Shown one piece after another: positions 27,353 through 36,074 of a stretch of DNA of 64,000 nucleotides. Position numbers and translations under genes: made by a program. This DNA is from CANIGN01 sp041391385 (GTDB lineage Bacteria > Bdellovibrionota > UBA2428), in the NCBI GenBank assembly GCA_041391385.1, contig JAWKOD010000003.1, positions 310,001 to 374,000 of the forward strand. Direction: 5' to 3'. The number at the start of each line of letters is the position of its first letter. Positions within the stretch are counted from its first letter, which is position 1. The notes beneath the pieces were generated by a model. It worked only from the letters and a program-made list of their open reading frames with translations. It had not been told where the DNA came from and did no database searches.

Positions 27353-28033
27353 ATGAAGCGGCGCCTTTTTAAAGAATTTATTTTTATATTCTTAACTATT
27401 AGCACTACTGCTCACACAGCCCCCAAAGGATCTCACACTGATACAAAAGGAAGTGGAGACATTGCGACCTGTGTGGCAGAGCTCGATGAAAAACGAAAAA
27501 GCGCTATAGAGGCCCTTAAAAAAGCAAAAATATTCTTAGCCGCCTCCGGTGCTACCGAATATAAAGTGAATGAAATTGAAGCCTCCATAAAAGGACTCAA
27601 CCAAATCCCCGCAACAAATCCTGAGGATTTAAAAAATGACTACCCACCTATTTTCCTTAGCTTCGGCGACTATCAAAGCTACAGCTCAGGCGAGACCAAT
27701 GCACAAGTTGACAGGAAAAAAACAAAAGCTGATTCATTAAAAATATTAGACGATACATTTGCGCATAAAGCAGACATGCGCCCCATCTTTGCAAAACTAT
27801 GTGACCCTTCAGGCTGGAGTACCGGTGAACTCACCCTTCAAATGACAGAACCTGGATCTAAAAGCTACTCCTCTAAATTTCACGTCGTAAGCTCTGCAGA
27901 TGTATACCGTAAGCATGTGGTGGACACTGTCACTAGAGTTAAAGAAAGTGTCTCTGAATCAGATTCACCTAACTCCAAAAACAAAGAATCGCTCTTAGGG
28001 GAATTAGGGAATTTATTGCCTAAGCCCGAATAG
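27353..28033 (+). CDS. Exported protein of unknown function
   Basis: The 226-residue product has a signal peptide (KRRLFKEFIFIFLTIST, cleaving near AHT-AP). The mature part opens with Gly/Ser/Thr-rich sequence, has a helical DEKRKSAIEALKKAKIFL stretch, and only two cysteines (CVAE and LCDPSG). No family recognised. It converges with the cysteine-rich gene at 28045. The two sit 11 bases apart. Confidence 0.7.
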   Translation: MKRRLFKEFIFIFLTISTTAHTAPKGSHTDTKGSGDIATCVAELDEKRKSAIEALKKAKIFLAASGATEYKVNEIEASIKGLNQIPATNPEDLKNDYPPIFLSFGDYQSYSSGETNAQVDRKKTKADSLKILDDTFAHKADMRPIFAKLCDPSGWSTGELTLQMTEPGSKSYSSKFHVVSSADVYRKHVVDTVTRVKESVSESDSPNSKNKESLLGELGNLLPKPE

Positions 28034-28044
28034 AAACAAATAAG

Positions 28045-28308
28045 CTAGGGACACTCAGAACACTCATACTTGTGAGCGCAGCTTCCACCTGCCGTCCAAT
28101 GCGCGCAACATTTCCCATCATCTGTACATTTTTTTTCGTCATTATCCTCTTCAGGACACTCAGAACACGCATACTTGTGGGCGCAGCTTCCATCTGCCGT
28201 CCAATTCGCACAGCATTGCCCATCATCTGTGCATTTCTTATCTTCACCAAAAGCTGAATGAGTAAAAATAAAAATGGAAAAAACAAATAGAACATTCTTC
28301 ATTAACAT
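28045..28308 (-). CDS. Small secreted protein with two tandem six-cysteine repeats
   Basis: The 87-residue product has a signal peptide (residues 3-21, ending SAFG). The mature part is two near-identical 28-residue repeats, at about 25-52 and 60-87, each with spacing C-x5-CC-x8-C-x5-C-x2-C and the same CTDDG, SCAHKY and CSECP elements. A short acidic linker EEDNDE separates them. Twelve cysteines in 63 residues imply a disulfide-knotted or metal-binding protein outside the cytosol. No known family is recognised. The Met at 28302 is an equally good start. Confidence 0.75.
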   Translation of the reverse strand: MLMKNVLFVFSIFIFTHSAFGEDKKCTDDGQCCANWTADGSCAHKYACSECPEEDNDEKKCTDDGKCCAHWTAGGSCAHKYECSECP

Positions 28309-28406
28309 TGGCTTATTTTATTTAAATTCACATAGTCAATAGCTAAGCGTGCGAAGGTATCCGAACCATGCGCTGACGAAGAGTGAGGGAAAAAGACGAA
28401 GCAAAA

Positions 28407-28496
28407 TGGCGGAGAAGGTGGGATTTGAACCCACGGTAAGGTTTCCCCTACGCGCCCTTAGCAAGGGCGTGCCTTAAGCCACTCGGCCACCTCTCC
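28407..28496 (-). tRNA. tRNA-Ser (GCU)
   Basis: A 90-base class II tRNA on the minus strand with a long variable arm. Acceptor GGAGAGG, anticodon loop TTGCTAA with anticodon GCT between CGCCC and GGGCG, T loop GTTCAAATC, CCA encoded. It lies downstream of the small RNA terminator. Confidence 0.95.
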
Positions 28497-28584
28497 ACAG
28501 GTAGTCACAAGGTCCGTTGCCGGACACATAGAAAGATATAACCTCTAAGCCTCGTTGGGTAAATGACTTGATGAGAAAAGAGCT

Positions 28585-28628
28585 AAAAAATGAAAAGCCA
28601 CGAAGCCTCCTAGTAGAAGCTCCGTGGC
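28585..28628 (-). terminator. Rho-independent terminator of the small RNA
   Basis: A 10-bp stem (28597-28606 with 28619-28628, one G-U) followed on the minus strand by TTTTCATTTTTT. Confidence 0.8.
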
Positions 28629-28780
28629 CTTTCTGCCCTTCGACAGCAGAGCCTAATTAGGCTCTAACCTCGAGGGGGCTGGTACACATATTACTTAAAC
28701 TGGTCACAGCACCACCTCCTTCCGGACCCTGTGGGTCCTGGCCACGAGCAGCACTGATGGCTTCCCGTATAGCGTCTACA
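28585..28780 (-). ncRNA. Unassigned structured small RNA, about 195 nt
   Basis: On the minus strand a consensus -10 box TATAAT (28787-28792) precedes a region with no protein frame that ends in a rho-independent terminator. Between them are strong stems. One is a hairpin with GGACCC/GGGTCC (around 28722-28742) extended by CC/GG and by weaker outer pairs. Another is the palindrome AGAGCCTAATTAGGCTCT (28648-28665). Near 28685 there is an ATG for a ten-codon peptide, MCTSPLEVRA, without a well-placed ribosome site. I could not match it to 6S, SRP, RNase P, tmRNA or a c-di-GMP aptamer. A good -35 box is not visible. Confidence 0.5.
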
Positions 28781-28882
28781 GATAACATTATACATCATAA
28801 GTTTTGTAATTTTCTTTAATTTTTCTTAGCAATTTAAAGATTTTATTAGGCCTCAGGCTCAATTTTATGGCATTCCCTAAGT

Positions 28883-29590
28883 ATGGCCCTTCCCTACCCC
28901 AATTCACCTGCAGAGCTCCTTAAAACAAGCCAAAACTTAATCCTTACGGATGGTGCTGCGAGGGGGAATCCTGGGCCTGCTGGCTGGGCCTATATCCTTC
29001 TTTCGGGCGAAAAGGATATTGCACTCGAAGGGTGTGGCTTTTCGCCTAAGGACACAAACAACCGAATGGAAATGCTAGGGGCGCTCAATGGCCTGCTTGA
29101 GCTTCAAAAACTTGACCTCAAAAATCCCTCTTATCTCGTCACAGACTCAAATTTTATTATCGATGCTCTCAAGAAATGGCGTTTTAACTGGAAAAAAAAC
29201 AACTGGGTAAAAAGTGATGGCAACCCCGTACTGAGCGTAGAGATCTGGAAAGAATTAGACATTGTTTACGATGTCGTTAAACCCAAACTCTTTCACATTG
29301 ACGCTCACAAAGGTCACCCAGGCAATACTCGCTGCGATCTTCTCGCTGTAGAAACGGCTACTCAGCAAATTTCCAACTTATATAAAGGAAAGCTGAGCGA
29401 CTATCCTCACTTTCAAAAGATTTCGTTTACAGAAATATACCCATCAGCTCACTATTTATGCTGGAAAAAGCTAGATCATAAAACATTTAAAACGTGGCCT
29501 GAAGCTCAAAAGTTTATGGCTTCAAATCCAGGATTCAAAACAAAGAAAATATTTAGCCCTGAAGAAATCAATTCCATTATAAGAGCCTAA
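28883..29590 (+). CDS. rnhA: Ribonuclease HI with a C-terminal extension resembling a viroplasmin-type domain
   Basis: Degrades RNA in RNA-DNA hybrids. Residues 17-165 form the RNase HI domain with acidic residues Asp23 (LTDGAARGNPG), Glu63 (NNRMEM), Asp88 (VTDSN) and a later Asp in GNTRCDLLA. Residues about 180-235 are an extra segment with HYLCWKKL, KTWPEAQKFM and a final FSPEEIN. This resembles the RNase H1 hybrid-binding (caulimovirus viroplasmin) fold, which usually lies at the N-terminus in eukaryotic and some bacterial enzymes. The extension is inferred by eye. The gene is divergent from the small RNA and convergent with the protease gene. Confidence 0.88.
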   Translation: MALPYPNSPAELLKTSQNLILTDGAARGNPGPAGWAYILLSGEKDIALEGCGFSPKDTNNRMEMLGALNGLLELQKLDLKNPSYLVTDSNFIIDALKKWRFNWKKNNWVKSDGNPVLSVEIWKELDIVYDVVKPKLFHIDAHKGHPGNTRCDLLAVETATQQISNLYKGKLSDYPHFQKISFTEIYPSAHYLCWKKLDHKTFKTWPEAQKFMASNPGFKTKKIFSPEEINSIIRA

Positions 29591-29598
29591 AACCTCTT

Positions 29599-31641
29599 TT
29601 AGCTGGCTTTGTTTAGTTCAACAGACAAGTCACTTAAAACATTTAAGCCTTCATCTATGTAAGGTGCCATAATTTCTTTTTTACGCTCACTAGAAGGCTG
29701 GTTTTTCTTCTTATCATCTTTAGCCTTGTCTTCTTGAGCGCGTTTACGAAAATCAGCAAGCTTCACAACGCCTTTGTTTTTCTGAGCTTCCTTTAGTTCA
29801 CTTAGGATTTCTTTAAACTTTTCGCTTTTTGCGACACGACTCTTAGACTTTTCTTTAACCTTGTCGATAATTTTCTCTGTTATGGGCTTCCACAGATGTG
29901 TTTTATTAGCTTCTTTTCCGATAAAAGGAACAATTTTCTGTGGTGGGAGTGAATAGTCTGCTGACTTCTCACCTAATTCGTCCAAGCTCCATAAGGTGGG
30001 AATTTCCACATCTGAAGCAACCCCTTGGTGTTGAGTTGTTTCACCGTTCGGAACAAAGAAAAGTGCAGTTGTAATTTTTGAAGCCCCTAATCCAAAGGGT
30101 AATTGCTCAACTTGTTGAACAGTGCCCTTACCAAAAGTGTGATCAGATCCAACAACAAGTGCTCTATGATAAGACTTTAAAGCACCCGCCATAATTTCTG
30201 CTGCTGAAGCCGTAAGGCGGCTTACTAAAAGGACCAAAGGACCCGCATAAGAAACTGAAGCGTCGTCATCTTCCAAAGGAAGAATTCGTCCTTCCGAGTC
30301 CTTAGTCGCAACAATGCTCCCTTTCTCGATAAAGAGTCCAGAAATAGTACGTGCTCCCTCAAGAAGACCTCCGCCATTCTGGATAAGATTAATAACAATA
30401 CCATCAACTTTTTTCTTAGCTGCTTCAGATACAAGACGTTTCATATCTCTGTAACTTGAACGTTTTGCTGCGTCACGGGGATCTGTACTACCGTAAAAAG
30501 AAGGGAAATCAATCACCGCAAATTTCTTATCTTTTCCATCGACCTTACGGTCGTAATAACTAATCTGAGCCGCTTGATCCTCTAGAGAAATCTTATCTCT
30601 TACAATCACGATTTTGTGCTGCTGAGTCTCAGTGCCTTTTTTACGCATCACGGTTAAATTAACTTTTGTTCCTTTTTTACCGCGAATGAGACGAACCACG
30701 TCTTTTAAATCCATGTCGATAACACTTACGGGGGGCTCCTTATCTTGAGCTACCGCTACAATTTTATCTTTTGTTTCTAACTCGCCCGCACGATCAGCAG
30801 CCCCACCCTTAACAAGCTCCTCTACAACCGTGTACCCATCCTGTGAGGTCAAAGTGGCGCCTATGCCCTCTAACTCCAAGTTCATTTGAATATTAAAATC
30901 TGCCAACTCATTCGGTGATAAGTAACTTGAATGAGGATCAAGTGCGTATGCAAATGCATTTACAAACTCTGCTAAAATCTCATCGAATTTTTCTTCTTGA
31001 ATTCTCTTAGTAATCGCAACGTACTTTTTAATAATTAGTTTCTTAGCCTCTTTCGGAGCTGTGTCTGCCATTAAATAATTTGAGTATTGAAAATGTAAAA
31101 ACTTCTCTAAATATTCAAATTTCTTAGAACTCGTTTTAAAGAAGTCTCTTTTATCAGGGTCACTCACAAATTCTACGTTCTCATTAAATTTATACTTAGG
31201 CCCCATAGCGCCTTCTACAAACTTTTCATTCTCCTTGGACCTTTCAACGAGGATGTTTCGTGTACGCTCAAGAGCACCGCAATCACCCAGGGACATACGT
31301 TCAAACATTTTCCCTAAGTCCGCTTTAATTTTAGTAACATCGCTGGCGAGAAGTAATGTCTTAGAGCCATCGATCCATTTTATATATTGTTTTAGAGTTC
31401 GCTCCTGAAGTTCTTTATCCCAACTCTTCCAAGCAACATGCTTGAGCAAGAAGACTTGCATAAGGTGCGGCACTCTCGCACACGTCAAACCCGACTGAGG
31501 CCGCTCTTCTGGCTTAAGAATAGGTAGTTTATTTTTTAACCAGCCCTTCTGATTGCTTAACTGTGCACACAGTAAAGAAACAACGACGATTGATGTTGAA
31601 AGGCCTCCGACGATGATCCACTTTTTTTTCATGCGATTCAT
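29599..31641 (-). CDS. prc: C-terminal processing (tail-specific) peptidase, Prc type
   Basis: A 680-residue S41-family serine protease exported through an N-terminal signal anchor (about residues 9-30). An N-terminal helical domain comes first, with DPHSSYLSPNELADFN at about 233-248. A PDZ domain follows (about 255-335), then the S41 core with the catalytic Ser in SRLTASAAEIMAG near 475 and Lys in FGKGTVQQ near 503. A basic C-terminal domain ends it. Length is that of E. coli Prc rather than the shorter CtpA/B proteases. Typical substrates are misfolded or precursor envelope proteins with exposed C-termini. Convergent with rnhA, eight bases apart. Confidence 0.92.
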   Translation of the reverse strand: MNRMKKKWIIVGGLSTSIVVVSLLCAQLSNQKGWLKNKLPILKPEERPQSGLTCARVPHLMQVFLLKHVAWKSWDKELQERTLKQYIKWIDGSKTLLLASDVTKIKADLGKMFERMSLGDCGALERTRNILVERSKENEKFVEGAMGPKYKFNENVEFVSDPDKRDFFKTSSKKFEYLEKFLHFQYSNYLMADTAPKEAKKLIIKKYVAITKRIQEEKFDEILAEFVNAFAYALDPHSSYLSPNELADFNIQMNLELEGIGATLTSQDGYTVVEELVKGGAADRAGELETKDKIVAVAQDKEPPVSVIDMDLKDVVRLIRGKKGTKVNLTVMRKKGTETQQHKIVIVRDKISLEDQAAQISYYDRKVDGKDKKFAVIDFPSFYGSTDPRDAAKRSSYRDMKRLVSEAAKKKVDGIVINLIQNGGGLLEGARTISGLFIEKGSIVATKDSEGRILPLEDDDASVSYAGPLVLLVSRLTASAAEIMAGALKSYHRALVVGSDHTFGKGTVQQVEQLPFGLGASKITTALFFVPNGETTQHQGVASDVEIPTLWSLDELGEKSADYSLPPQKIVPFIGKEANKTHLWKPITEKIIDKVKEKSKSRVAKSEKFKEILSELKEAQKNKGVVKLADFRKRAQEDKAKDDKKKNQPSSERKKEIMAPYIDEGLNVLSDLSVELNKAS

Positions 31642-31771
31642 TACATTCTACCATCGACACACCCCGCGTCGAAACCTAAGTTTTTTCTGACGTTATTTAG
31701 AATTAATCTACAATTTCGCTGTGCGTAGCGTTGTAAATCAAGAAAAGCTTATTTAGAAAGAGAAGAACATT

Positions 31772-32554
31772 ATGAGCGCTACGACATTCTTCACCTGGAA
31801 CGTAAACGGTATTCGAGCCTGTCACCGCCAAGGCTTTGTCAGCACCCTAGAAGAGTACAAGCCAGACATCGTTGGACTCCAAGAAGTGAGAGCAACTCAA
31901 GAGCAAATTCCTGAGGATATTCAAAATCATAAAATATATCCGCATCAATTTTATTTTGGAGCCCAAAAAAAAGGTTATAGCGGCGTAGGCATCTTAAGCA
32001 AAAAAGAACCCGAAAACGTGCTCAAGGGAATAGGCGCTAAAGAATTCGACTTTGAAGGAAGAAGCATTACAGCTATTTTTCCAAAATTTATTTACTGCTC
32101 TACTTACTTCCCCAATAGCCAAGACAAAGGGAAACGCATTGCCTTTAAGCTTGAGTTTTGTATTGCCCTTAACGAATGGCTTATGAAGCTTTCAAAAAAG
32201 CATCCCGACAAAGCGCTTATACTTGCAGGCGACTTTAATATTGCTCACGAAGAAATAGACCTCGCTCGTCCCAACGATAACCATGATTCCCCTGGATTTT
32301 TACCCGATGAACGTGCGTGGATGAGCAAATTTTTAGATTCGGGCTGGACGGATAGCTTTAGAACCCTGCACAAAGAAACTGTAAAATATTCTTGGTGGAG
32401 TGCTCGCACTCGAGCCAGAGATCGCAACATAGGATGGCGTATTGACTACCACACACTCTACAACACAGATCTCAAAAAAATTAAGAAGGCAGAAATATAC
32501 GATCAAGTCTTTGGATCAGACCACTGTCCCGTTACCCTATCACTTGATCTTTAA
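31772..32554 (+). CDS. xth: Exodeoxyribonuclease III (AP endonuclease)
   Basis: A 260-residue class II AP endonuclease of the endonuclease/exonuclease/phosphatase family that repairs abasic sites. Motifs in order: TWNVNGIRA, GLQEVRATQEQ with the metal-binding Glu, YSGVGILSKK, LAGDFNIAHEEIDLARP and GSDHCPVTLSL with the catalytic Asp-His. Length matches the ExoA/Xth family. It overlaps the convergent methyltransferase gene by 15 bases. Confidence 0.95.
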   Translation: MSATTFFTWNVNGIRACHRQGFVSTLEEYKPDIVGLQEVRATQEQIPEDIQNHKIYPHQFYFGAQKKGYSGVGILSKKEPENVLKGIGAKEFDFEGRSITAIFPKFIYCSTYFPNSQDKGKRIAFKLEFCIALNEWLMKLSKKHPDKALILAGDFNIAHEEIDLARPNDNHDSPGFLPDERAWMSKFLDSGWTDSFRTLHKETVKYSWWSARTRARDRNIGWRIDYHTLYNTDLKKIKKAEIYDQVFGSDHCPVTLSLDL

Positions 32555-33265
32555 TATTGCTGTGAAATGATCCCACCAGGGATTTACTTGGATTTTTGAT
32601 TCTACAATAAAAAATCCGTAAGAAGTAACTTCTTCTTTTAAGTCAGACAAATAAGGTGTGTATCGCAAAGGTAGATTTTTCACTCTCTGAAGTCGCTTTT
32701 CTGAATCAAAAAAATCAAGTTTTGAAAGATCCTTTGGCTCTCCAACCATCGAACTCAAAAGAAAAATCCCATTGGGTTTTAAGAGTCTTCGAATGTTTGT
32801 AAAAGCAGCCTCCCTCTCTGGAGGAATTATGCAATGTAGAGTCGCACTATCCACTATAAGATCAAAACTTTCTGCAGGCCAAAATTCAATTGGTTCAGCT
32901 AAGTTGTGAACCTTAAAATCCGCTGAAAGATTGTTCCGTGCAAACTTCTCCTTCGCCCAATCAATGGCCGTTAATGAAATATCTAATCCCGAAACATCAT
33001 ATCCTAGTTTTGCGAGCGGCAAGGCAGAGTCTCCAGCGCCACAACCGATATCAAGCAACTTTGCAGGTGCAGGTGGAAAAAAAAGCAACGCCCATTCAAG
33101 ATTGAGCTCCCAACCCTGCATTCGCTTGTGAAAACTCTCAGCACCCCAGCCCTCAGCACCATTTGCTCGCAATTCTTGATAGTGAATTTCGTGTTCATCA
33201 ATATTGCCCAAAAGGTCGCGGAGGTGTGTCGAAAAGGTCTCTGACGCCTTTTTTACTTGATCCAC
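32540..33265 (-). CDS. Class I SAM-dependent methyltransferase
   Basis: A 241-residue methyltransferase with motif I LLDIGCGAGDSALPLA (about 67-82), motif II GYDVSGLDIS, and a post-motif II block SFDLIVDSATLHCI. The core fits ubiquinone/small-molecule methyltransferases, but substrate is not evident. It overlaps cutA at its start by 13 bases, so it may be the last gene of the liv-cutA transcript. The N-terminus contains HEIHYQELRANGAEGWGAES, not typical of a named family. Confidence 0.85.
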   Translation of the reverse strand: MDQVKKASETFSTHLRDLLGNIDEHEIHYQELRANGAEGWGAESFHKRMQGWELNLEWALLFFPPAPAKLLDIGCGAGDSALPLAKLGYDVSGLDISLTAIDWAKEKFARNNLSADFKVHNLAEPIEFWPAESFDLIVDSATLHCIIPPEREAAFTNIRRLLKPNGIFLLSSMVGEPKDLSKLDFFDSEKRLQRVKNLPLRYTPYLSDLKEEVTSYGFFIVESKIQVNPWWDHFTAILKIK

Positions 33266-33558
33266 TGGAGATAGGCCTTGTTGACTTGGCTGCTTTTAAA
33301 AACAATGAGGCATGGGCACTCGTAAGGATGAAGGCTCTCAACTTTTTTCTTGAGTTTAGAAATATTCTTTTTGTGCGTTTTTGCAAAAAAAACAACTTCT
33401 TTATCTCGTTGACGTTTTCCTTTCCAAAGATAGGTTGAAGAAAGCAAAGGAAACAAGTTCACACAAGCAGCTAACCTAAGATCTACAACCTTATCTGCAA
33501 CAATTTGAGCTGCTTTTTCATTGGGAAATGTTGAGTAGAGGATTCTTAAATCTGACAC
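33253..33558 (-). CDS. cutA: Divalent-ion tolerance protein CutA
   Basis: A 101-residue CutA1-family trimeric protein. RLAACVNLFPLLSSTYLWKGK, EVVFFAKT and HPYECPCLIVF are the family segments. The family has been linked to copper tolerance and to nitrogen-type signalling, but the exact role is unsettled. It follows livF by five bases, is cotranscribed in all likelihood, and overlaps the methyltransferase. Confidence 0.93.
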   Translation of the reverse strand: MSDLRILYSTFPNEKAAQIVADKVVDLRLAACVNLFPLLSSTYLWKGKRQRDKEVVFFAKTHKKNISKLKKKVESLHPYECPCLIVFKSSQVNKAYLQWIK

Positions 33559-33563
33559 CGGGA

Positions 33564-34301
33564 CTATCCACCTAAGTAAGCTTCGCGAATCGCATCACTT
33601 TTAAGCAGATTTCTTGAAGTGTCCTGAGTGGCAACGAGGCCAGTTTCTAAAACAATTCCTCGATGAGAAATCTCTAAAGCTTGAATAGCATTCTGTTCCA
33701 CAAGAAGAATTGTCTTACCTTCTTTATTGATCTGAACAATAATTTCAAAAATCTTTTCTATAATTTGCGGTGCTAAACCTAAACTTGGTTCATCTAAAAG
33801 CAATAACTCAGGTCGAGCCATCAGAGCTCTTGCAATGGCTAGCATCTGTTGTTCTCCACCCGAAAGTGTTCCCGCGTTTTGCTTGCGGCGTTCTTTAAGC
33901 CGAGGAAAAAGACTAAAAGAATATTCCAAGTCTTCTTCATAGGCTAACTTATTAGGCGAAGACCACGCTCCCAAATCAAGGTTTTCCTCGATGGTTAAAT
34001 TTAAAAAAATTCCTCGACCTTCGGGTGCTTGAATAAGACGTCTTCTAACAATTTCATGCGGAGCTAGCTTAGAGATTTCTTCTCCCTTAAAAAGGATTTT
34101 TCCAGAAGAAATCTTTCTCAGCCCAGAAATCGCTCTTAAAGTTGTCGATTTCCCAGCTCCATTGCACCCAATGATTGAAAGGATTTCTCCCTTCTTCAGA
34201 TTAAAACTAACATTCTGAATACCTTGGATTGCGCCATAGTGGACACTGATTTGATCAAGGCTCAACAGGACTTCGCTATTCGTAGGCTCAAGAGATGTCA
34301 T
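33564..34301 (-). CDS. livF: Branched-chain amino acid ABC transporter ATPase LivF
   Basis: A 245-residue ABC ATPase. Walker A GCNGAGKST, signature LSGGEQQMLAIARAL, Walker B LLLLDEPSLGLAP and the switch histidine region ILLVEQNA. The length and order after livG fit LivF. It works with LivG on the LivHM permease to import leucine, isoleucine, valine or related acids. Its start overlaps livG by four bases. Confidence 0.95.
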   Translation of the reverse strand: MTSLEPTNSEVLLSLDQISVHYGAIQGIQNVSFNLKKGEILSIIGCNGAGKSTTLRAISGLRKISSGKILFKGEEISKLAPHEIVRRRLIQAPEGRGIFLNLTIEENLDLGAWSSPNKLAYEEDLEYSFSLFPRLKERRKQNAGTLSGGEQQMLAIARALMARPELLLLDEPSLGLAPQIIEKIFEIIVQINKEGKTILLVEQNAIQALEISHRGIVLETGLVATQDTSRNLLKSDAIREAYLGG

Positions 34302-35083
34302 GACGTAGCTGCCGCCTTTCCGAGGTAGGCTTCAATTACCTTGGGATTTTTTTGAATCTCCTTGGCATTGCCTTCTGCAATTTTAACTCCGTAATCTAAA
34401 ACAGCTATGCGCTCACAGAGGTTCATCACAAGCTTCATATCATGTTCAATAAGAAGCACTGTGATTTTAAGTAAATCTCTCACCTTGCGAATAGTTTCCA
34501 TAAGCCCTGCGGTCTCAGCAGGGTTCATGCCAGCAGCTGGCTCATCCAGTAAAACGAGTTTTGCTCCTGTGCCTAAAGCACGAGCTATTTCGAGACGGCG
34601 CTGCTTTCCATAGGGGAGCGATCCTGCCATTTCATGCGCATTTTTTGCCAAATCAAAAATTTGCAAAATCTCAATGGCCTTAAGTTTCTTTTCTTCTTCA
34701 ATATCTCGGCTACGCTTTAAACGAAGAATATCTGCAAGCGTTGAGGGCCTTTTGGTAACAACAGAGTGGTCGATTGCAACTAAAACATTTTCTAGAACAG
34801 TCATTTCTTTAAAGAGACGAATGTTCTGAAAAGTTCTTGCCATGCCCTTACTTGTAATTTTACAAGTCTTAAGCCCTAAGGTGTTTTCTCCAAAGAGCTC
34901 TACCTTCCCTTGAGTGGGAACATAAACTCCTGTGAGTAAATTAAAGACTGTGGTCTTCCCCGCTCCATTAGGTCCAATAAGACCAAAGATAGAACCCTGT
35001 GGGATCTCTAAATTCAATTCCCAAACTGCCTTGAGTCCACCAAAGCGAATTCCCAAATCCTTTAAACTAAGTGCGCTTGTCAT
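34298..35083 (-). CDS. livG: Branched-chain amino acid ABC transporter ATPase LivG
   Basis: A 261-residue ABC ATPase with GPNGAGKTTVFNLLTG (Walker A), MARTFQNIRLFKEMTVLENV, GSLPYGKQRRLEIARAL (signature in the LPYGxQRRLEIAR form) and LLDEPAAGMNPAET (Walker B). C-terminal AYLGKAA is the LivG-type tail. It overlaps livF and livM by four bases on each side. Confidence 0.95.
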   Translation of the reverse strand: MTSALSLKDLGIRFGGLKAVWELNLEIPQGSIFGLIGPNGAGKTTVFNLLTGVYVPTQGKVELFGENTLGLKTCKITSKGMARTFQNIRLFKEMTVLENVLVAIDHSVVTKRPSTLADILRLKRSRDIEEEKKLKAIEILQIFDLAKNAHEMAGSLPYGKQRRLEIARALGTGAKLVLLDEPAAGMNPAETAGLMETIRKVRDLLKITVLLIEHDMKLVMNLCERIAVLDYGVKIAEGNAKEIQKNPKVIEAYLGKAAATS

Positions 35084-36072
35084 GATGCCACCTCAGCTTT
35101 TTTCTTACGAAACCATGAGATCAACTTAGCAATGATATCGTTTATCTCCATTCGCCCAAGTAATCCCTGAGGCCTCGAGAGCATTAAAACAATAAGTAGA
35201 AATGAATAGATCACCATTCGAAGATCCACACCACCCGTATATGCTTCATATCCGCGTAGAGCTTCCGGAAGTATCGTTAACAAAACTGCCGCTATAACTG
35301 AACCGGACAAAGAACCCATTCCACCCAGAACAACCATGATAATAAGCTCAAAGCTTTTTGTGAAAGTAAACCCTGTAGGAGTTACAATCTGCACCACATG
35401 AGCATAAAGGCCTCCGGCAAGTCCTGCGAAAAACGCTCCTATAACAAAAGCCCAAACTTTAACCTGAGTGGTAGGCACTCCCATTGATTCAGCCGCAATT
35501 TCATCTTCTCTAACGGCTACAAAAGATCTTCCGTAACGTGATTTAACAATTCTCCAAATTACGAAAAAAGTAATAACAACAGAAGAAAAAATCCAAGTAA
35601 AATTTGCCAAAGGCGGAATCCCTGGCATTCCTCTTGGCCCACCAACAACTTCCATATTCAGCAACACAACGCGAATAATTTCACCAAAGCCCAAAGTCAC
35701 AATGGCCAAGTAGTCGCCCTTAAGACGCAAGGAAGGAAGTCCTACAAGGTATCCCATAAGACCTGCGGCTATGGCACCCACAAGCAAAGGAACAAAGAAG
35801 AAGTAATCTCCCATCCCTGACATAAAAAAGTCTCGATAAAATACTGTTGTGATTACAGAGCTGGCATAGGCCCCCACTGCCATAAAGCCTGCATGCCCCA
35901 TAGAGAACTGTCCCGTAAATCCATTAATTAAATTTAAACTCGTTGCTAGGATAATAGCGACTCCACATTGCAAAAGAATCAAAGTTTCATAGGGAGGAAA
36001 ATACTTTGAAAGTATGGGGGAAAGAATCCAAACACCTACAAGAGCCACAATCCATTTGATATTGCTCTTCAT
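35080..36072 (-). CDS. livM: Branched-chain amino acid ABC transporter permease LivM
   Basis: A 330-residue permease with about nine helices. NLINGFTGQFSMGHAGFMAV and GGMGSLSGSVIAAVLLT are the LivM-type signatures, and the EAA loop VREDEIAAESMG is present. A basic tail (RKKKAEVAS) follows. It begins two bases after livH and overlaps livG by four. Confidence 0.94.
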   Translation of the reverse strand: MKSNIKWIVALVGVWILSPILSKYFPPYETLILLQCGVAIILATSLNLINGFTGQFSMGHAGFMAVGAYASSVITTVFYRDFFMSGMGDYFFFVPLLVGAIAAGLMGYLVGLPSLRLKGDYLAIVTLGFGEIIRVVLLNMEVVGGPRGMPGIPPLANFTWIFSSVVITFFVIWRIVKSRYGRSFVAVREDEIAAESMGVPTTQVKVWAFVIGAFFAGLAGGLYAHVVQIVTPTGFTFTKSFELIIMVVLGGMGSLSGSVIAAVLLTILPEALRGYEAYTGGVDLRMVIYSFLLIVLMLSRPQGLLGRMEINDIIAKLISWFRKKKAEVAS

Positions 36073-36074
36073 CC

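Noticed and set aside
28020..28295. Overlapping minus-strand frame over the cysteine-rich gene
   Set aside because: It has no signal peptide pattern of its own and its repeats only mirror the DNA duplication.
28700..28780. GGTCCGGAAGGA on the minus strand resembles the SRP (4.5S) RNA tip
   Set aside because: The flanking UCAGG and AGCA symmetrical loop bases are absent, and GGACCC/GGGTCC forms a different hairpin.
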